Origin: Saccharofermentans sp. | GTDB taxonomy: Bacteria; Bacillota; Clostridia; Saccharofermentanales; Saccharofermentanaceae | Direction: 5' to 3' | NCBI GenBank assembly: GCA_024692235.1 | Contig: JAILMW010000022.1 | Location: forward strand, 62,001 to 126,000 | DNA length: 64,000 bases | Translations under genes and position numbers: made by a program | The notes under the pieces: model-generated | Database searches by the model: none | Told to the model about the DNA's origin: nothing | The model's input: the letters and a program-made list of their open reading frames with translations, nothing else | Shown here: positions 50,366 to 59,720 of the stretch, one piece after another | Numbering within the stretch: position 1 is the first letter of the stretch | How the letters are laid out: each line of letters begins with the position of its first letter

Positions 50366-51250
50366 ATGTCTTCAACATACAGCACAAAGGCATATGCCAA
50401 GATAAATCTCTTCTTAAGGCTCTGCGGCAAGTACCCTAACGGTTACCACAGGCTCTTTACTCTTATGCAGGAAGTCTCGGTAGCAGACGATATCGCCGTT
50501 ACAATAGACCCCGAGGAAGAAGACGAAGTCGTAGTGGCAAACTGTATGGAAGGCCTTTCTCAGGAGGATGATCTTTGCTACAAAGCTGCCGTTAAGTATT
50601 TAGATCTTATAGATGCGAGAGGCTACGGCAAGATCACGATAGAAGTTACAAAGAATATCCCGTCACAGGCGGGGATGGGCGGCGGCTCTTCCGACGCGGC
50701 CGCCGTAATAAAGCTCCTTCAGAAGAGATTTAAATGTCCGCTTACGACAGAGGAACTTAACGATCTCGGTAAGAAGCTAGGTGCCGATGTTCCTTTCTTC
50801 TTCTACGGCAAGAGCGCATTTTGCGAAGGGATAGGAGAGCAGGTCACACCTTGTAAGAGCCTTGAGGGACTTCCTCTTCTTATAGTAAAGCCCAAGGAGG
50901 GCGTATCTACCCCCGTATGCTTTAAGATGTGCGACGAGAACCCTCCCGTATTTGACGAAATGCAGTATAAGAAGGATATAAAGGCTATCCTGGACTGTGA
51001 GGAGGCCCCCGCAAAGAGGGTAGCTGATACTGCGGATATCCTTATAAATGATATGCAGGGACCTGCCTGCGAGATACTGCCCGTAATAGGGGAGATAATA
51101 GAGGACTTAAGGACAACGAAGCCTTTGTATACGGCAATGTCGGGCTCCGGAAGTGCCGTCTTCTCAGTGTATGAGACTAAGGAACAACGAGACACGGCTA
51201 TGAACAAAATAAAAGGGGACCACCTCGTGATCCCCTGTGAGACTATCTGA
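50366..51250 (+). CDS. ispE: 4-diphosphocytidyl-2-C-methyl-D-erythritol kinase
   Basis: 294 residues, GHMP kinase. KAYAKINLFLRL at the start, ATP loop PSQAGMGGGSSDAAA near 108 and a C-terminal SGSGSAVF. Fourth step of the MEP isoprenoid route. ATG 50366 lacks a ribosome site; GTG 50351 with AGGA too close is less likely. Converges on the GNAT gene with an 8-base overlap. Confidence 0.94.
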   Translation: MSSTYSTKAYAKINLFLRLCGKYPNGYHRLFTLMQEVSVADDIAVTIDPEEEDEVVVANCMEGLSQEDDLCYKAAVKYLDLIDARGYGKITIEVTKNIPSQAGMGGGSSDAAAVIKLLQKRFKCPLTTEELNDLGKKLGADVPFFFYGKSAFCEGIGEQVTPCKSLEGLPLLIVKPKEGVSTPVCFKMCDENPPVFDEMQYKKDIKAILDCEEAPAKRVADTADILINDMQGPACEILPVIGEIIEDLRTTKPLYTAMSGSGSAVFSVYETKEQRDTAMNKIKGDHLVIPCETI

Positions 51251-51770
51251 CAAGAGCAAAAAGCCCTCGTTCATATCCTCGGGAAGTCTCGCTGTCAACA
51301 AGTATAAATCCCTTGGAATAGTAGAATTCACACATGCTCTTATTGGGTACTGCCGTATGAAGGATCACAAGATCCGATGCTTCTTCATATGTCAGGACTT
51401 CATCCATAAGGCGGCTCCCGAGTCCCGTCTTTCTTACTTCATCAGCTACGGCAAATCTCGAGATATACCCGCAGGAAGTATAGTGTGCAAGAAAGTTGGA
51501 ACTTTTCTTGGAGAAGGAGTATTTCATGGGAGTCGAGCAAAGACTTATTGTGATGGTGCCTAAGGGCTTATCGCCGTCAAAGAGGCACAGGCACTTATTC
51601 TTCTCTATCCTGTGGCGAACTGATTCTACGCTCTCGGAGAGGGATTCCAACGTGTCGTTGACGATGCCCGATTCCTCTCTGTAATGACGCATGGCTGAGC
51701 GCACGAGATCTCTTACGGATCCCGCATCCTCGGCCGTTGCTAATCTTAATTCGAGTTCTTTATCAGTCAT
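51243..51770 (-). CDS. GNAT acetyltransferase
   Basis: 175 residues. GNAT fold with ISRFAVADEVRKTGLGSRLM, the acetyl-CoA-binding RxxGxGxx loop. Its ATG lies inside the end of argF (8-base overlap), so it is the last gene of the arg operon and may be translationally coupled. Substrate unknown; a link to arginine metabolism is only positional. Confidence 0.85.
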   Translation of the reverse strand: MTDKELELRLATAEDAGSVRDLVRSAMRHYREESGIVNDTLESLSESVESVRHRIEKNKCLCLFDGDKPLGTITISLCSTPMKYSFSKKSSNFLAHYTSCGYISRFAVADEVRKTGLGSRLMDEVLTYEEASDLVILHTAVPNKSMCEFYYSKGFILVDSETSRGYERGLFALVR

Positions 51771-52689
51771 TCAGGAAGCAGTTAACGAGAATAGCCTTAT
51801 GAGCATGAAGCCTGTTCTCGGCCTCCTGGAATACCTTGCTTGCAGGTCCGTCAATAACATCCTCTGTTACTTCGTATCCGCGGTAAGCGGGGAGGCAGTG
51901 AAGGAAGATCGCATCCTTATGAGCAGTGTTCATGATATCGGAATTGACCTGATAATCCTTGAAGATCTGAACGCGCATTGCCTTCTCTTCTTCCTGACCC
52001 ATGCTTGTCCATGTGTCAGTATAGATAACATCTGCGTCCTTGGCTGCCTCATAAGGATCTGTAGTCATAAGGACCTTGGAGCCCGTGATCTTGGCGTCGG
52101 TAAGAGCCTGCTGAACATACTTGTCGGGACATGTGTAGTCCTTGGGAGATGCGATCGCTACATCCATTCCTGCCTTGGCACATGCCTGAAGGAGGGAGTT
52201 GGCAACATTATTGCCGTCGCCTAAGTATGCAAGCTTCAAGCCCTTCAAGTCGCCCTTGCACTCCTTGATCGTAAGAAGGTCTGCAAGCATCTGAGTAGGG
52301 TGCTGATCGTCGGTAAGACCGTTGATAACGGGGATAGTGCCGTATTTTGCAAGGTCTGTAACGTCGGAATGCTTGAATGTTCTTATCATGATTCCGTCGA
52401 GCATACCGGATAATACGTTAGCAGTATCGTAGATGGTCTCGCCTCTTCCGATCTGGATATCGTTATTAGAGAGGAAGAGAGCCTGTCCGCCTAACTGGTA
52501 CATACCTACCTCGAAGGAAACACGTGTCCTTGTGGAGGACTTGGTGAAGATCATGCCGAGGGACTTGCCCTTAAGGTAATGGTGCTCGATACCTGTCTTT
52601 GTCTTCTTCTTCATGTCCGCTGCGATATCAAGAAGATAGTTAAGCTCTTCGATACCTACGTCTTCGTGAAAATCTATATAGTGCTTCAT
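51763..52689 (-). CDS. argF: Ornithine carbamoyltransferase
   Basis: 308 residues. Carbamoyl-phosphate site STRTRVSFE, DDQHPTQML, and the ornithine site HCLPAYRG. Converts ornithine and carbamoyl phosphate to citrulline. Fourth in argC-argB-argD-argF. Confidence 0.96.
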   Translation of the reverse strand: MKHYIDFHEDVGIEELNYLLDIAADMKKKTKTGIEHHYLKGKSLGMIFTKSSTRTRVSFEVGMYQLGGQALFLSNNDIQIGRGETIYDTANVLSGMLDGIMIRTFKHSDVTDLAKYGTIPVINGLTDDQHPTQMLADLLTIKECKGDLKGLKLAYLGDGNNVANSLLQACAKAGMDVAIASPKDYTCPDKYVQQALTDAKITGSKVLMTTDPYEAAKDADVIYTDTWTSMGQEEEKAMRVQIFKDYQVNSDIMNTAHKDAIFLHCLPAYRGYEVTEDVIDGPASKVFQEAENRLHAHKAILVNCFLND

Positions 52690-52720
52690 ATGTCGTTACT
52701 CCTTATATATACCTGATTCG

Positions 52721-54058
52721 TTATTCCGGTTCGTTCTCATCTACCTTGGAGATAGTAACTCCTGTCTCCTTGGTGATCTCTTCCTTGATCTGCTGTTCCT
52801 TCTCCTTGGACTCGGAACCCTGAGCGGCACTAAGCTGCAAAGGCCTCTTCTTCTGAGACTTCAAGATATCGCCTAATGCCTTGCAGAACTTACCTGCCTC
52901 AGCCTTGGAGATGATAAGAGGAGGAGCGATCCTTATGGTGCTCTTGCCGATGGCGCTTACAAGGAATCCCTTGGAGAAGAGAGCTTCCTTCATGCCGCCC
53001 GATGAGACGGTGCCGTCGAACTCGATACCGATAAGAAGTCCCATACCGCGAACGGAAGTTATGACGGGATACTTATCCTTAAGTGCCTGGAGCTGGTCGA
53101 AGATAACACCGCTTACCTGGCCAACGTTATTAAGGAGATCCTTATTCATGATCTGGTCGAGGACGCAGTTACCTGCAGCCATTGCAAGGGGATTGCCGCC
53201 GAATGTGGATCCGTGGTCTCCTACCTTGAAGCCCTCGGCTACCTTGTTGGTGCAAAGGCATGCTCCGATGGGAACACCGCCGCCTAAGCCTTTTGCCAGA
53301 GTCATGATGTCGGGAACGATGGCATAGTTTTCATATGCGAACATCCTTCCGGTACGGCCTACGCCTGTCTGGACCTCGTCAACGATAAGGAGGATGCCCT
53401 TCTCGGTGCAAAGCTTTCTTACGTTCTTTATATATTCCTTATCCGCGGGATGAACGCCGCTCTCGCCCTGTACCAGTTCGAGCATAACGGCTGCCGTTGA
53501 CTCGGAGATAGCAGCTCTTAACTGTTCGATGTCGTTATAGTCGACATACTTAAAACCGGGAACATTGGGCGCGAAAGGCTTCCTGAACTTCTCCTGGCCT
53601 GTAGCCGCGATAGTACCCATTGTCCTGCCGTGGAAAGACATATTGGCGGTAATGATCTCGTAGCGGTTATGACCCTTATAGTAGAAGTAACCTCTTGCAA
53701 GCTTAATAGCTGCTTCGTTAGCCTCTGCGCCTGAGTTGGCGAAGAATACCTTATCCGCAAAAGAGAGGCGGCAGAGCTTATATGCCAGCTCACTTCTTCC
53801 GGGGATATAGTAGTAGTTAGAGCAGTGGATAAGGTTAGCTGCCTGATTGGTGACGGCACGTACAAGTTCCTTGTTGCCGTGACCTAAGGAATTGACGGCG
53901 ATACCGCCGATCATGTCCATATACTTGCGGCCTTCCGTATCGTAGAGATACACGCCCTTACCTTTATTAAATGCTACGTTCATGGGTGCGAACACCTGCA
54001 TGCAATAGTCTTTGTCGTATTTCTTCGTAAGTTCAAGATCTTTATCTAACTGGCTCAT
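52721..54058 (-). CDS. argD: Acetylornithine aminotransferase with C-terminal tail
   Basis: 445 residues from ATG 54058 (GAGGAA upstream; TTG 54064 overlaps argB's stop). Class III aminotransferase: NSGAEANEAAIKL, DEVQTGVGRTG and PLP Lys in LAKGLGGG. About 45 extra C-terminal residues (KSQKKRPLQLSAAQGSESKEK onward) are charged and probably disordered; most ArgD proteins end near 400. Confidence 0.94.
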   Translation of the reverse strand: MSQLDKDLELTKKYDKDYCMQVFAPMNVAFNKGKGVYLYDTEGRKYMDMIGGIAVNSLGHGNKELVRAVTNQAANLIHCSNYYYIPGRSELAYKLCRLSFADKVFFANSGAEANEAAIKLARGYFYYKGHNRYEIITANMSFHGRTMGTIAATGQEKFRKPFAPNVPGFKYVDYNDIEQLRAAISESTAAVMLELVQGESGVHPADKEYIKNVRKLCTEKGILLIVDEVQTGVGRTGRMFAYENYAIVPDIMTLAKGLGGGVPIGACLCTNKVAEGFKVGDHGSTFGGNPLAMAAGNCVLDQIMNKDLLNNVGQVSGVIFDQLQALKDKYPVITSVRGMGLLIGIEFDGTVSSGGMKEALFSKGFLVSAIGKSTIRIAPPLIISKAEAGKFCKALGDILKSQKKRPLQLSAAQGSESKEKEQQIKEEITKETGVTISKVDENEPE

Positions 54059-54060
54059 GA

Positions 54061-54975
54061 TCAATTCCTCTTTTCTTTGGTTATCATGGTTCCTATTCCT
54101 TTGCTGGTGAATAGCTCAAGGATTATGCTGTGAGGTATCCTGCCGTCTATTATGTGGGCTCTGTTGACGCCTCTTGTTACCGTATCAAGGCATCCCTGGA
54201 TCTTGGGGATCATGCCTCCGGTTATCGCTCCGTCCGCGATATAGTCAGCGATGGACTCCTCGTCAAGGATGGAGATAAGGTGACCTTCTCCGTCCAATAC
54301 TCCGGGAACGTCCGTAAGAGTTATAAGCTTACTTGCCTTAAGTGCGATAGCTACTTCCGCTGCTACCGTGTCGGCATTGATGTTGTAGCTTTCTCCCGAA
54401 GATCCTACTCCTATGGGAGCTATGACGGGAATGTATTCGTCGTTAGCGAGCATTTCGATCACATGTGTGTTGATCTTCTTTATCTTACCTACATATCCTA
54501 CGTCAACGGGGTTGCCTGCGCCGTCCTCCGTCATCTTCTCCGCTACTATGAGGTTGCCGTCGATACCGCAGATACCTATAGCCTTGGCGCCCTTGGAGTT
54601 AAGGTTAGATACGATCTCCTTGTTGGTCTTGCCGATAAGTACCATCTGCGCGATGCCCATGGTCTCTTCGTCCGTGTAGCGAAGGCCGTTTACAAAGTGG
54701 GACTCCACGTTGACTCTCTTAAGCATATTGTTGATATCAGGTCCGCCTCCGTGTACGAGGATCGGATTGATACCGATGTACTTTAAAAGAGTTATGTCAT
54801 CCATAACGGACTGCTTAAGGTCCTCATTTACCATTGCGTTGCCGCCGTACTTGATGACTATGGTCTGGCCTCTCATCTTTCTCATGTAGGGAAGTGCCTC
54901 TATGAGGATCGAAGCTCTGTCTATCTTGTTCTGCATCTCGCCCGTTACGTTGGGCATTACTTTATTGTCTGCCAT
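54061..54975 (-). CDS. argB: Acetylglutamate kinase
   Basis: 304 residues from ATG 54975 (AAGAGGTG upstream; GTG 54984 lies in the ribosome site). [15 protein letters not shown] and the C-terminal ATP-site block. The long N-terminal helix (about 25 residues) is typical of arginine-inhibited hexameric enzymes. Confidence 0.95.
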   Translation of the reverse strand: MADNKVMPNVTGEMQNKIDRASILIEALPYMRKMRGQTIVIKYGGNAMVNEDLKQSVMDDITLLKYIGINPILVHGGGPDINNMLKRVNVESHFVNGLRYTDEETMGIAQMVLIGKTNKEIVSNLNSKGAKAIGICGIDGNLIVAEKMTEDGAGNPVDVGYVGKIKKINTHVIEMLANDEYIPVIAPIGVGSSGESYNINADTVAAEVAIALKASKLITLTDVPGVLDGEGHLISILDEESIADYIADGAITGGMIPKIQGCLDTVTRGVNRAHIIDGRIPHSIILELFTSKGIGTMITKEKRN

Positions 54976-54976
54976 A

Positions 54977-56041
54977 TCAAACACCTCTTATTACTGTACT
55001 AAGTCCCGTTTCTTCGGGAAGTGAGAACATCGCGTTAAATGCCTGTATTGCCTGAAGCGCTGCGCCTTTGCCTAAGTTATCCTGTGCGGAGAAAAGCTTA
55101 ATAAGGCCCGTGTCGGGATCGTATACGCCGTTAACGTCTATGTAGTTGGAGCCGTTTACCGCCTTGACGTCGGGAAGTTCCTTGCCGGGAAGAGCTCTTA
55201 CGAAATGCTCGTCCTTATAATATTCCTTATATATGGAACCTATCTTCTCTGTGGAGACATCTGCGAAAGCCTCAGAAGGTCTGCAGTAGATGGTAGCGAG
55301 CATTCCTCTTCTGAAGGGAGCTAAGTGAGGCGTAAATGCGACCTTTACGGAAGTTCCGTCTCCGCCTGATAAGAAGGAGCACTGCTCACTTATCTCCGTC
55401 GTATGTCTGTGTCCTACTGCGCCATAGGGCTTAAATGCTTCGTCAAGCTCGCAGTAAGCATAAGCAAGATCACTCTTTCTTCCTGCGCCCGTTACTCCGG
55501 ATACCGCATCGATGATGATGGAAGAAGTATCTATAAGGCCTGCCTTAAGGAAAGGAGCCAAAGCCGTAAGGGAGCATGTGGGATAACATCCGGGGTTAGC
55601 TACGAGACGCGCTGTCTTAAGCTCGTTTCTGTAAAGCTCGGGAAGTCCGTATACCGCTTCCTTAAGAAGCTCGGGGTGAGGGTGGGTAAGCTTATAGCTC
55701 TTCTCATATGTAGCAAGTACCTTGTAGCGGAAGTCGCCACTGTGATCTATTACCCTTGCGCCGTTCTCAAGAAGTACGGGTACCGTCTTGGAGGATACGC
55801 CGTGGGGAAGAGCCGTTATTACAAGATCGGAGTCCTTGGCTACTTCCTCCGGAGTTATATCTTCAAGGGGCATATCGCAGATGCCTCTGTAGACAGGGTA
55901 GACATCCGAGAAGAGTTGTCCCGCGAAGGACTGAGATGTTAAGTGTACGAGCTTTACGTCAGGGTGACATAAGAATCCGTGTACGAGTTCTGCTCCTACG
56001 TAGCCTGTGCTTCCGATGATGCTTACCTTGATAGTATCCAT
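54977..56041 (-). CDS. argC: N-acetyl-gamma-glutamyl-phosphate reductase
   Basis: 354 residues from ATG 56041 (AAGGAAG upstream). NAD(P) fold [14 protein letters not shown], catalytic Cys in NPGCYPT. First gene of the arg operon. No argJ lies between argC and argB as it often does, so acetyl recycling must be encoded elsewhere. Confidence 0.95.
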   Translation of the reverse strand: MDTIKVSIIGSTGYVGAELVHGFLCHPDVKLVHLTSQSFAGQLFSDVYPVYRGICDMPLEDITPEEVAKDSDLVITALPHGVSSKTVPVLLENGARVIDHSGDFRYKVLATYEKSYKLTHPHPELLKEAVYGLPELYRNELKTARLVANPGCYPTCSLTALAPFLKAGLIDTSSIIIDAVSGVTGAGRKSDLAYAYCELDEAFKPYGAVGHRHTTEISEQCSFLSGGDGTSVKVAFTPHLAPFRRGMLATIYCRPSEAFADVSTEKIGSIYKEYYKDEHFVRALPGKELPDVKAVNGSNYIDVNGVYDPDTGLIKLFSAQDNLGKGAALQAIQAFNAMFSLPEETGLSTVIRGV

Positions 56042-56132
56042 AGCCAAACTTCCTTATAAATTAATACTATATATTATATAACCGCCTGATGACCTTATGA
56101 GGTTACAGTTATGTTATCGTAACTTATGGTGA

Positions 56133-56168
56133 TTTATGCAATATACTGCATAAATATTCAGATGTCAA
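56133..56168 (-). promoter_or_regulatory. arg promoter with ArgR-type operator
   Basis: Minus strand TTGACA (56168-56163), 17 bases, TATATT (56145-56140). The spacer and -10 carry the perfect inverted repeat TTTATGCA-N6-TGCATAAA (56133-56154), overlapping TGAATATTTATGCA, which resembles an ARG box. Repression by an ArgR/AhrC-type protein when arginine is plentiful is inferred. Confidence 0.7.
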
Positions 56169-56414
56169 CTGCAGTATTCTTAATATAAAAGCGGTGATAT
56201 TTTATGAACGGTCGTAAACCGTTTGTTATAAATGCACAAAGGAAACCTTGACCCTGTGTGCAAATAGCCTTAAAAAAGCCCTTTTTGGAAGCAATTGCCT
56301 ACAAATTGCCCTATCCTTTTTTGGCAACAATGCCATATAGAAGGGTAGATATCTGTTTGTTATAGTATCTGTGATGAAAAAAGCCCACAGGGCACTTTTG
56401 GAGGTTATTGGTAT
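56169..56414 (+). promoter_or_regulatory. Leader region of the msmX-type gene
   Basis: Extended -10 TGTTATAGT ends at 56366. Upstream are AACGGTCGTAAACCGTT (imperfect palindrome) and repeated TTGCC/GGCAA motifs (56290-56330) that could bind a regulator. Just before the ribosome site GGAGG is a small hairpin GCCCACAGGGC. No gene seen. Confidence 0.4.
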
Positions 56415-57530
56415 ATGGCAAGTTTATCTTTCCAGCACGTTTACAAGAAGTATGACGGCGGCGTAGTTGCTGTTTCCGACTTCAACCTTGAAGTAGCTGA
56501 TAAGGAGTTCGTTATCCTCGTTGGTCCTTCCGGTTGCGGTAAGTCTACAACACTTCGTATGCTCGCAGGTCTTGAAGATATTTCCGAGGGTGAGATCTAC
56601 ATCGAGGATCGTCTTATCAACGACGTACTTCCCAAGGACAGAGATATCGCGATGGTTTTCCAGAACTACGCTTTGTATCCTCACATGACAGTTAAGGACA
56701 ACATGGCTTTCTCCCTTAAGCTTAAGAAGATGCCTAAGGAAGAGATCAACCGTCGTGTATCCGAGGCAGCTAAGATCCTTGAGATCGAGCACCTCCTCGA
56801 CAGAAAGCCCAAGGCTCTTTCCGGTGGTCAGAGACAGCGTGTCGCTCTCGGCCGTGCTATCGTTCGTGATCCTAAGGTATTCCTTATGGACGAGCCTCTC
56901 TCCAACCTCGATGCTAAGCTTCGTGTTCAGATGCGTGTTGAGATCACAAAGCTTCACCACAGACTTAAGACAACATTCATCTACGTTACTCACGACCAGA
57001 CAGAGGCTATGACCATGGGTACGAGAATCGTAGTTATGAAGGATGGTTTCATCCAGCAGGTTGACTCTCCTACGGAGCTTTACGATAACCCTGTTAATAC
57101 ATTCGTTGCAGGATTCATCGGTATGCCTCCTATGAACTTCATCAACGCTACTATCAACGTTGAGGGTTCTGATGTTTATATCTCCTTCGAGAACGTTACA
57201 GTTCGTCTTCCCGAGCGTTATGCTGTTGAGGAAGTTATGGAGAGAGACGGTCAGGAAGTTATCTTCGGTGTTCGTCCTGAGGCTATTACAGACGAGGCTA
57301 CATTCGTTACAGATCACCCTGATACAGCATTCGCTGCTGACGTAGACGTCGTTGAGATGCTTGGTGCTGAGACATATCTCTATGTAACAGTTAACGGTTC
57401 TCTTCCTCTTACATGTAGAGTTGACCCTACAACATCTCAGTCTGCAGTTGGTCAGGTTGTTGACCTTGCTATCGATGCTAACCGTATCCACCTCTTCGAT
57501 AAGGATACAGAGCAGAGCATCATTTCCTAA
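56415..57530 (+). CDS. msmX: Multi-sugar ABC importer ATPase (MsmX/UgpC type)
   Basis: 371 residues. Walker A GPSGCGKST, signature LSGGQRQR, Walker B LMDEPLSNLD, then the C-terminal TOBE/OB domain (about 240-365) typical of MalK/MsmX. Energises sugar importers; it stands alone, so like MsmX of Bacillus it probably serves several importers encoded elsewhere. Own promoter and terminator. Confidence 0.9.
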   Translation: MASLSFQHVYKKYDGGVVAVSDFNLEVADKEFVILVGPSGCGKSTTLRMLAGLEDISEGEIYIEDRLINDVLPKDRDIAMVFQNYALYPHMTVKDNMAFSLKLKKMPKEEINRRVSEAAKILEIEHLLDRKPKALSGGQRQRVALGRAIVRDPKVFLMDEPLSNLDAKLRVQMRVEITKLHHRLKTTFIYVTHDQTEAMTMGTRIVVMKDGFIQQVDSPTELYDNPVNTFVAGFIGMPPMNFINATINVEGSDVYISFENVTVRLPERYAVEEVMERDGQEVIFGVRPEAITDEATFVTDHPDTAFAADVDVVEMLGAETYLYVTVNGSLPLTCRVDPTTSQSAVGQVVDLAIDANRIHLFDKDTEQSIIS

Positions 57531-57558
57531 GAGTAAACACTCAATAGAGTTGTGTTTT

Positions 57559-57591
57559 AAGACCGGATCTCTTCGGAGGTCCGGTCTTTTA
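57559..57591 (+). terminator. Terminator of the msmX-type gene
   Basis: AAGACCGGATCTC-TTCG-GAGGTCCGGTCTT: 13-bp stem with one G-T pair and a TTCG loop, then TTA. Confidence 0.88.
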
Positions 57592-57618
57592 CTGTGCGTG
57601 AAATGATAAGATATCAAT

Positions 57619-58302
57619 ATGATGAGATACAGTATTCCAAGAGAGCTATACGACTATATTCAGGTGAACTTCGCATATAATTCCAATCGGATGGAAGGCG
57701 TCCCTGTAACATTGGAAGAGGTGCAGTATATCTATGAGGGGGCTGCTGATACGCCGTTAGATATAGCCAATCACTTCCGATGTTTTGACTATATCCTGGA
57801 TACGTATGCCCAGGATCTTACTGAGGAGTACATCAAGGAGCTTCATCGTATATTAAAGACCGGTACTATCAGTTCGGAATCCGAAGAAGCAGTGGTTGGC
57901 GACTACAAGAAATACAGGAATGCTGTCGGTGATCTGGAAACGACTGAACCGGATCAAGTCCCTGAAGCAATGAGAGATCTTATCGGCAACTATGCACCCC
58001 ATGATCTTATGGATATAATTTGCTTTCATGTGGATCTTGAGAGCATTCATCCCTTCTACGACGGCAACGGAAGGGTCGGGCGTCTTATCATGTTCAAGGA
58101 ATGCCTTCGACTGAATATCCTTCCCTTTATAATCCTGGACCGTGATAAGTACTGGTACAGCCTGGGTCTTAAGGAATGGCAGACAGAAGGAAAGGACAGA
58201 AGGCTCATAGAGACTATCCGTCTGATGCAGGATGAGATGGAAGCTGTATTTGATTACTTTGAGATCAATAAACCATGGCGAGGAGAAGGTCAGAAAAGCT
58301 GA
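57619..58302 (+). CDS. Fic-domain protein, class II inhibitory motif
   Basis: 227 residues. Active-site motif HPFYDGNGRVGR is intact, so it can transfer AMP or another nucleotide part to proteins. SNRMEG at 22-27 matches the inhibitory motif (S/T)xxxE(G/N) placed N-terminal to the core, as in class II Fic proteins, so it should be self-inhibited. No winged helix follows. No ribosome site; TAAGAT ends six bases before ATG 57619 (leaderless candidate). No antitoxin gene beside it. Confidence 0.88.
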   Translation: MMRYSIPRELYDYIQVNFAYNSNRMEGVPVTLEEVQYIYEGAADTPLDIANHFRCFDYILDTYAQDLTEEYIKELHRILKTGTISSESEEAVVGDYKKYRNAVGDLETTEPDQVPEAMRDLIGNYAPHDLMDIICFHVDLESIHPFYDGNGRVGRLIMFKECLRLNILPFIILDRDKYWYSLGLKEWQTEGKDRRLIETIRLMQDEMEAVFDYFEINKPWRGEGQKS

Positions 58303-58613
58303 TATGTAAGGCGTTTAAGCCAATAGAGGATCACGACATTACCAATAGTGTTATCTAAAACATCAGATCAGTCGTTTTGACAAAAACAGTAAACGACAGT
58401 AAAAATATTCAGGAAGAGTAAATATGAAAATCCGTACAGAAAGACATTTATACTGCTTGCATTTGTCGATTTTGTGATGGAGAACAGCTGATCTTTATCT
58501 TGTCGACATTTTACGCTTTGGTGTCAAAAGGTTCGGTTTACTTGTGCATTTTGCCAAAAAAATATATTATTAATACGTAGAAATATGCTTTTGGCAGAAA
58601 GTGTGGTGCGCAA
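58303..58613 (+). promoter_or_regulatory. Regulatory region before the cdaR-ftsEX operon
   Basis: Two candidate promoters: TTGACA-17-TAAAAA (58377-58405) and TTGTGC-17-TATTAT (58542-58570). The first is flanked by inverted arms GTCGTTT (58371) and AAACGAC (58391). Between them lies a 17-codon ORF (58424-58477) with AGGAAGAG upstream, perhaps a leader peptide. No larger gene is present. Confidence 0.45.
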
Positions 58614-59720
58614 ATGGAAGAGATCAAGAAATGTATGCGCCAGACAAAGACTATCCTTAAGCAGGATGTCGGAGTTATGGATACGAACGGTTTGGTAATT
58701 GCATCCACCGATCCCGAGAATGAGGGAAGAACAGATTCCTCGGCTCGTGCGGTCATGATGAGTGATGATATCTTCTCCGGTACGGCGGACAGGACCTATA
58801 TGAAGGTCGCCATCGGAGAGCAGTTTAAATATATCCTTTATATAAAGAGCGATGAGCCTTCTGCCAGGATATATCTCGAGCTTATAGCCGAGTGGATCAA
58901 GACGGCAGTAAAGGAGAGAGGCACAGATGCCGAGAAGGAGCTTTTCACGAAGAATGTCCTTCTTGAAAATGAGCTTCAGGGTGAGATCCCCATAAAGGCA
59001 AGAGAATATAAGATCAATTGCTCAGAGGCAAGGATCGTATTCGTAGTAAGGTCTTCCAGGGAAGACGGTGCAGAGGTGCTCGAGATCCTTCAGAACTTCT
59101 ATTCCGATTCCGAGAGTGCATGTGTACTTGCGATGGATGAGACTACTGCGATCATCGTTCTTAATGCAGAGGAAGCAATAGGCTCCGAGGATGAGAGAAA
59201 TATCTTCATCGAGAACAGCGCCAAGTCGGTTCTTGACTGCCTTAATAACGAAGGCCTTACGGTATTTATCGGCGTAGGTTCATTCGTAAGTCTCTTCCAG
59301 CATATCTCCAAGTCCTATAGAGATGCCATGCTCGCGCTTCGTGTCGGTAAGATATTCGAGAAGAACTGCTATATCTCAAGATACGATAAGCTCGGCCTCG
59401 GAAGACTTATCTACCAGCTTCCCGCGACACTTTGCCAGATGTTCATTGATGAGGTATTCCCCAACGAAGCTTATAAGACATTAGATGACGATACAGTCGT
59501 TACCATCGAGAGCTTCTTTGCCAATAACCTCAACGGTTCAGAGACGAGCCGTGAGCTTTATGTACACAGAAATACATTGGTCTACAGACTTGATAAGGTC
59601 AAGAAGAATACAGGTCTTGACTTAAGGTCCTTTGACGATGCGGTCCTCTTCAAGATGGCATCTATGGTAAGGACTTACCTCGAGTATCTTGAGACCAGTA
59701 AGGACAACATGATCAGATGA
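58614..59720 (+). CDS. PucR/CdaR-like transcriptional regulator
   Basis: 368 residues. N-terminal sugar-diacid-recognition-like part (VGVMDTNGLVIASTD), a middle GGDEF-like/CdaR domain, and a C-terminal PucR HTH with RELYVHRNTLVYRLDKVKKNTG. No membrane segment. It overlaps ftsE by 4 bases (ATGATAG), so it is co-translated with the division genes, an unusual setting for this family. Ligand unknown. Confidence 0.78.
   Translation: MEEIKKCMRQTKTILKQDVGVMDTNGLVIASTDPENEGRTDSSARAVMMSDDIFSGTADRTYMKVAIGEQFKYILYIKSDEPSARIYLELIAEWIKTAVKERGTDAEKELFTKNVLLENELQGEIPIKAREYKINCSEARIVFVVRSSREDGAEVLEILQNFYSDSESACVLAMDETTAIIVLNAEEAIGSEDERNIFIENSAKSVLDCLNNEGLTVFIGVGSFVSLFQHISKSYRDAMLALRVGKIFEKNCYISRYDKLGLGRLIYQLPATLCQMFIDEVFPNEAYKTLDDDTVVTIESFFANNLNGSETSRELYVHRNTLVYRLDKVKKNTGLDLRSFDDAVLFKMASMVRTYLEYLETSKDNMIR

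Noticed and set aside
56424..57617. 397-residue minus-strand open frame over the msmX-type gene
   Set aside because: It is the antisense shadow of a gene with complete ABC motifs, has no ribosome site and no domain, and its composition follows the codon bias of the plus-strand gene.
57619..58302. Fic protein as part of a Fic/antitoxin (FicT/FicA) pair
   Set aside because: No small antitoxin gene is adjacent, and the inhibitory motif is within the same chain.
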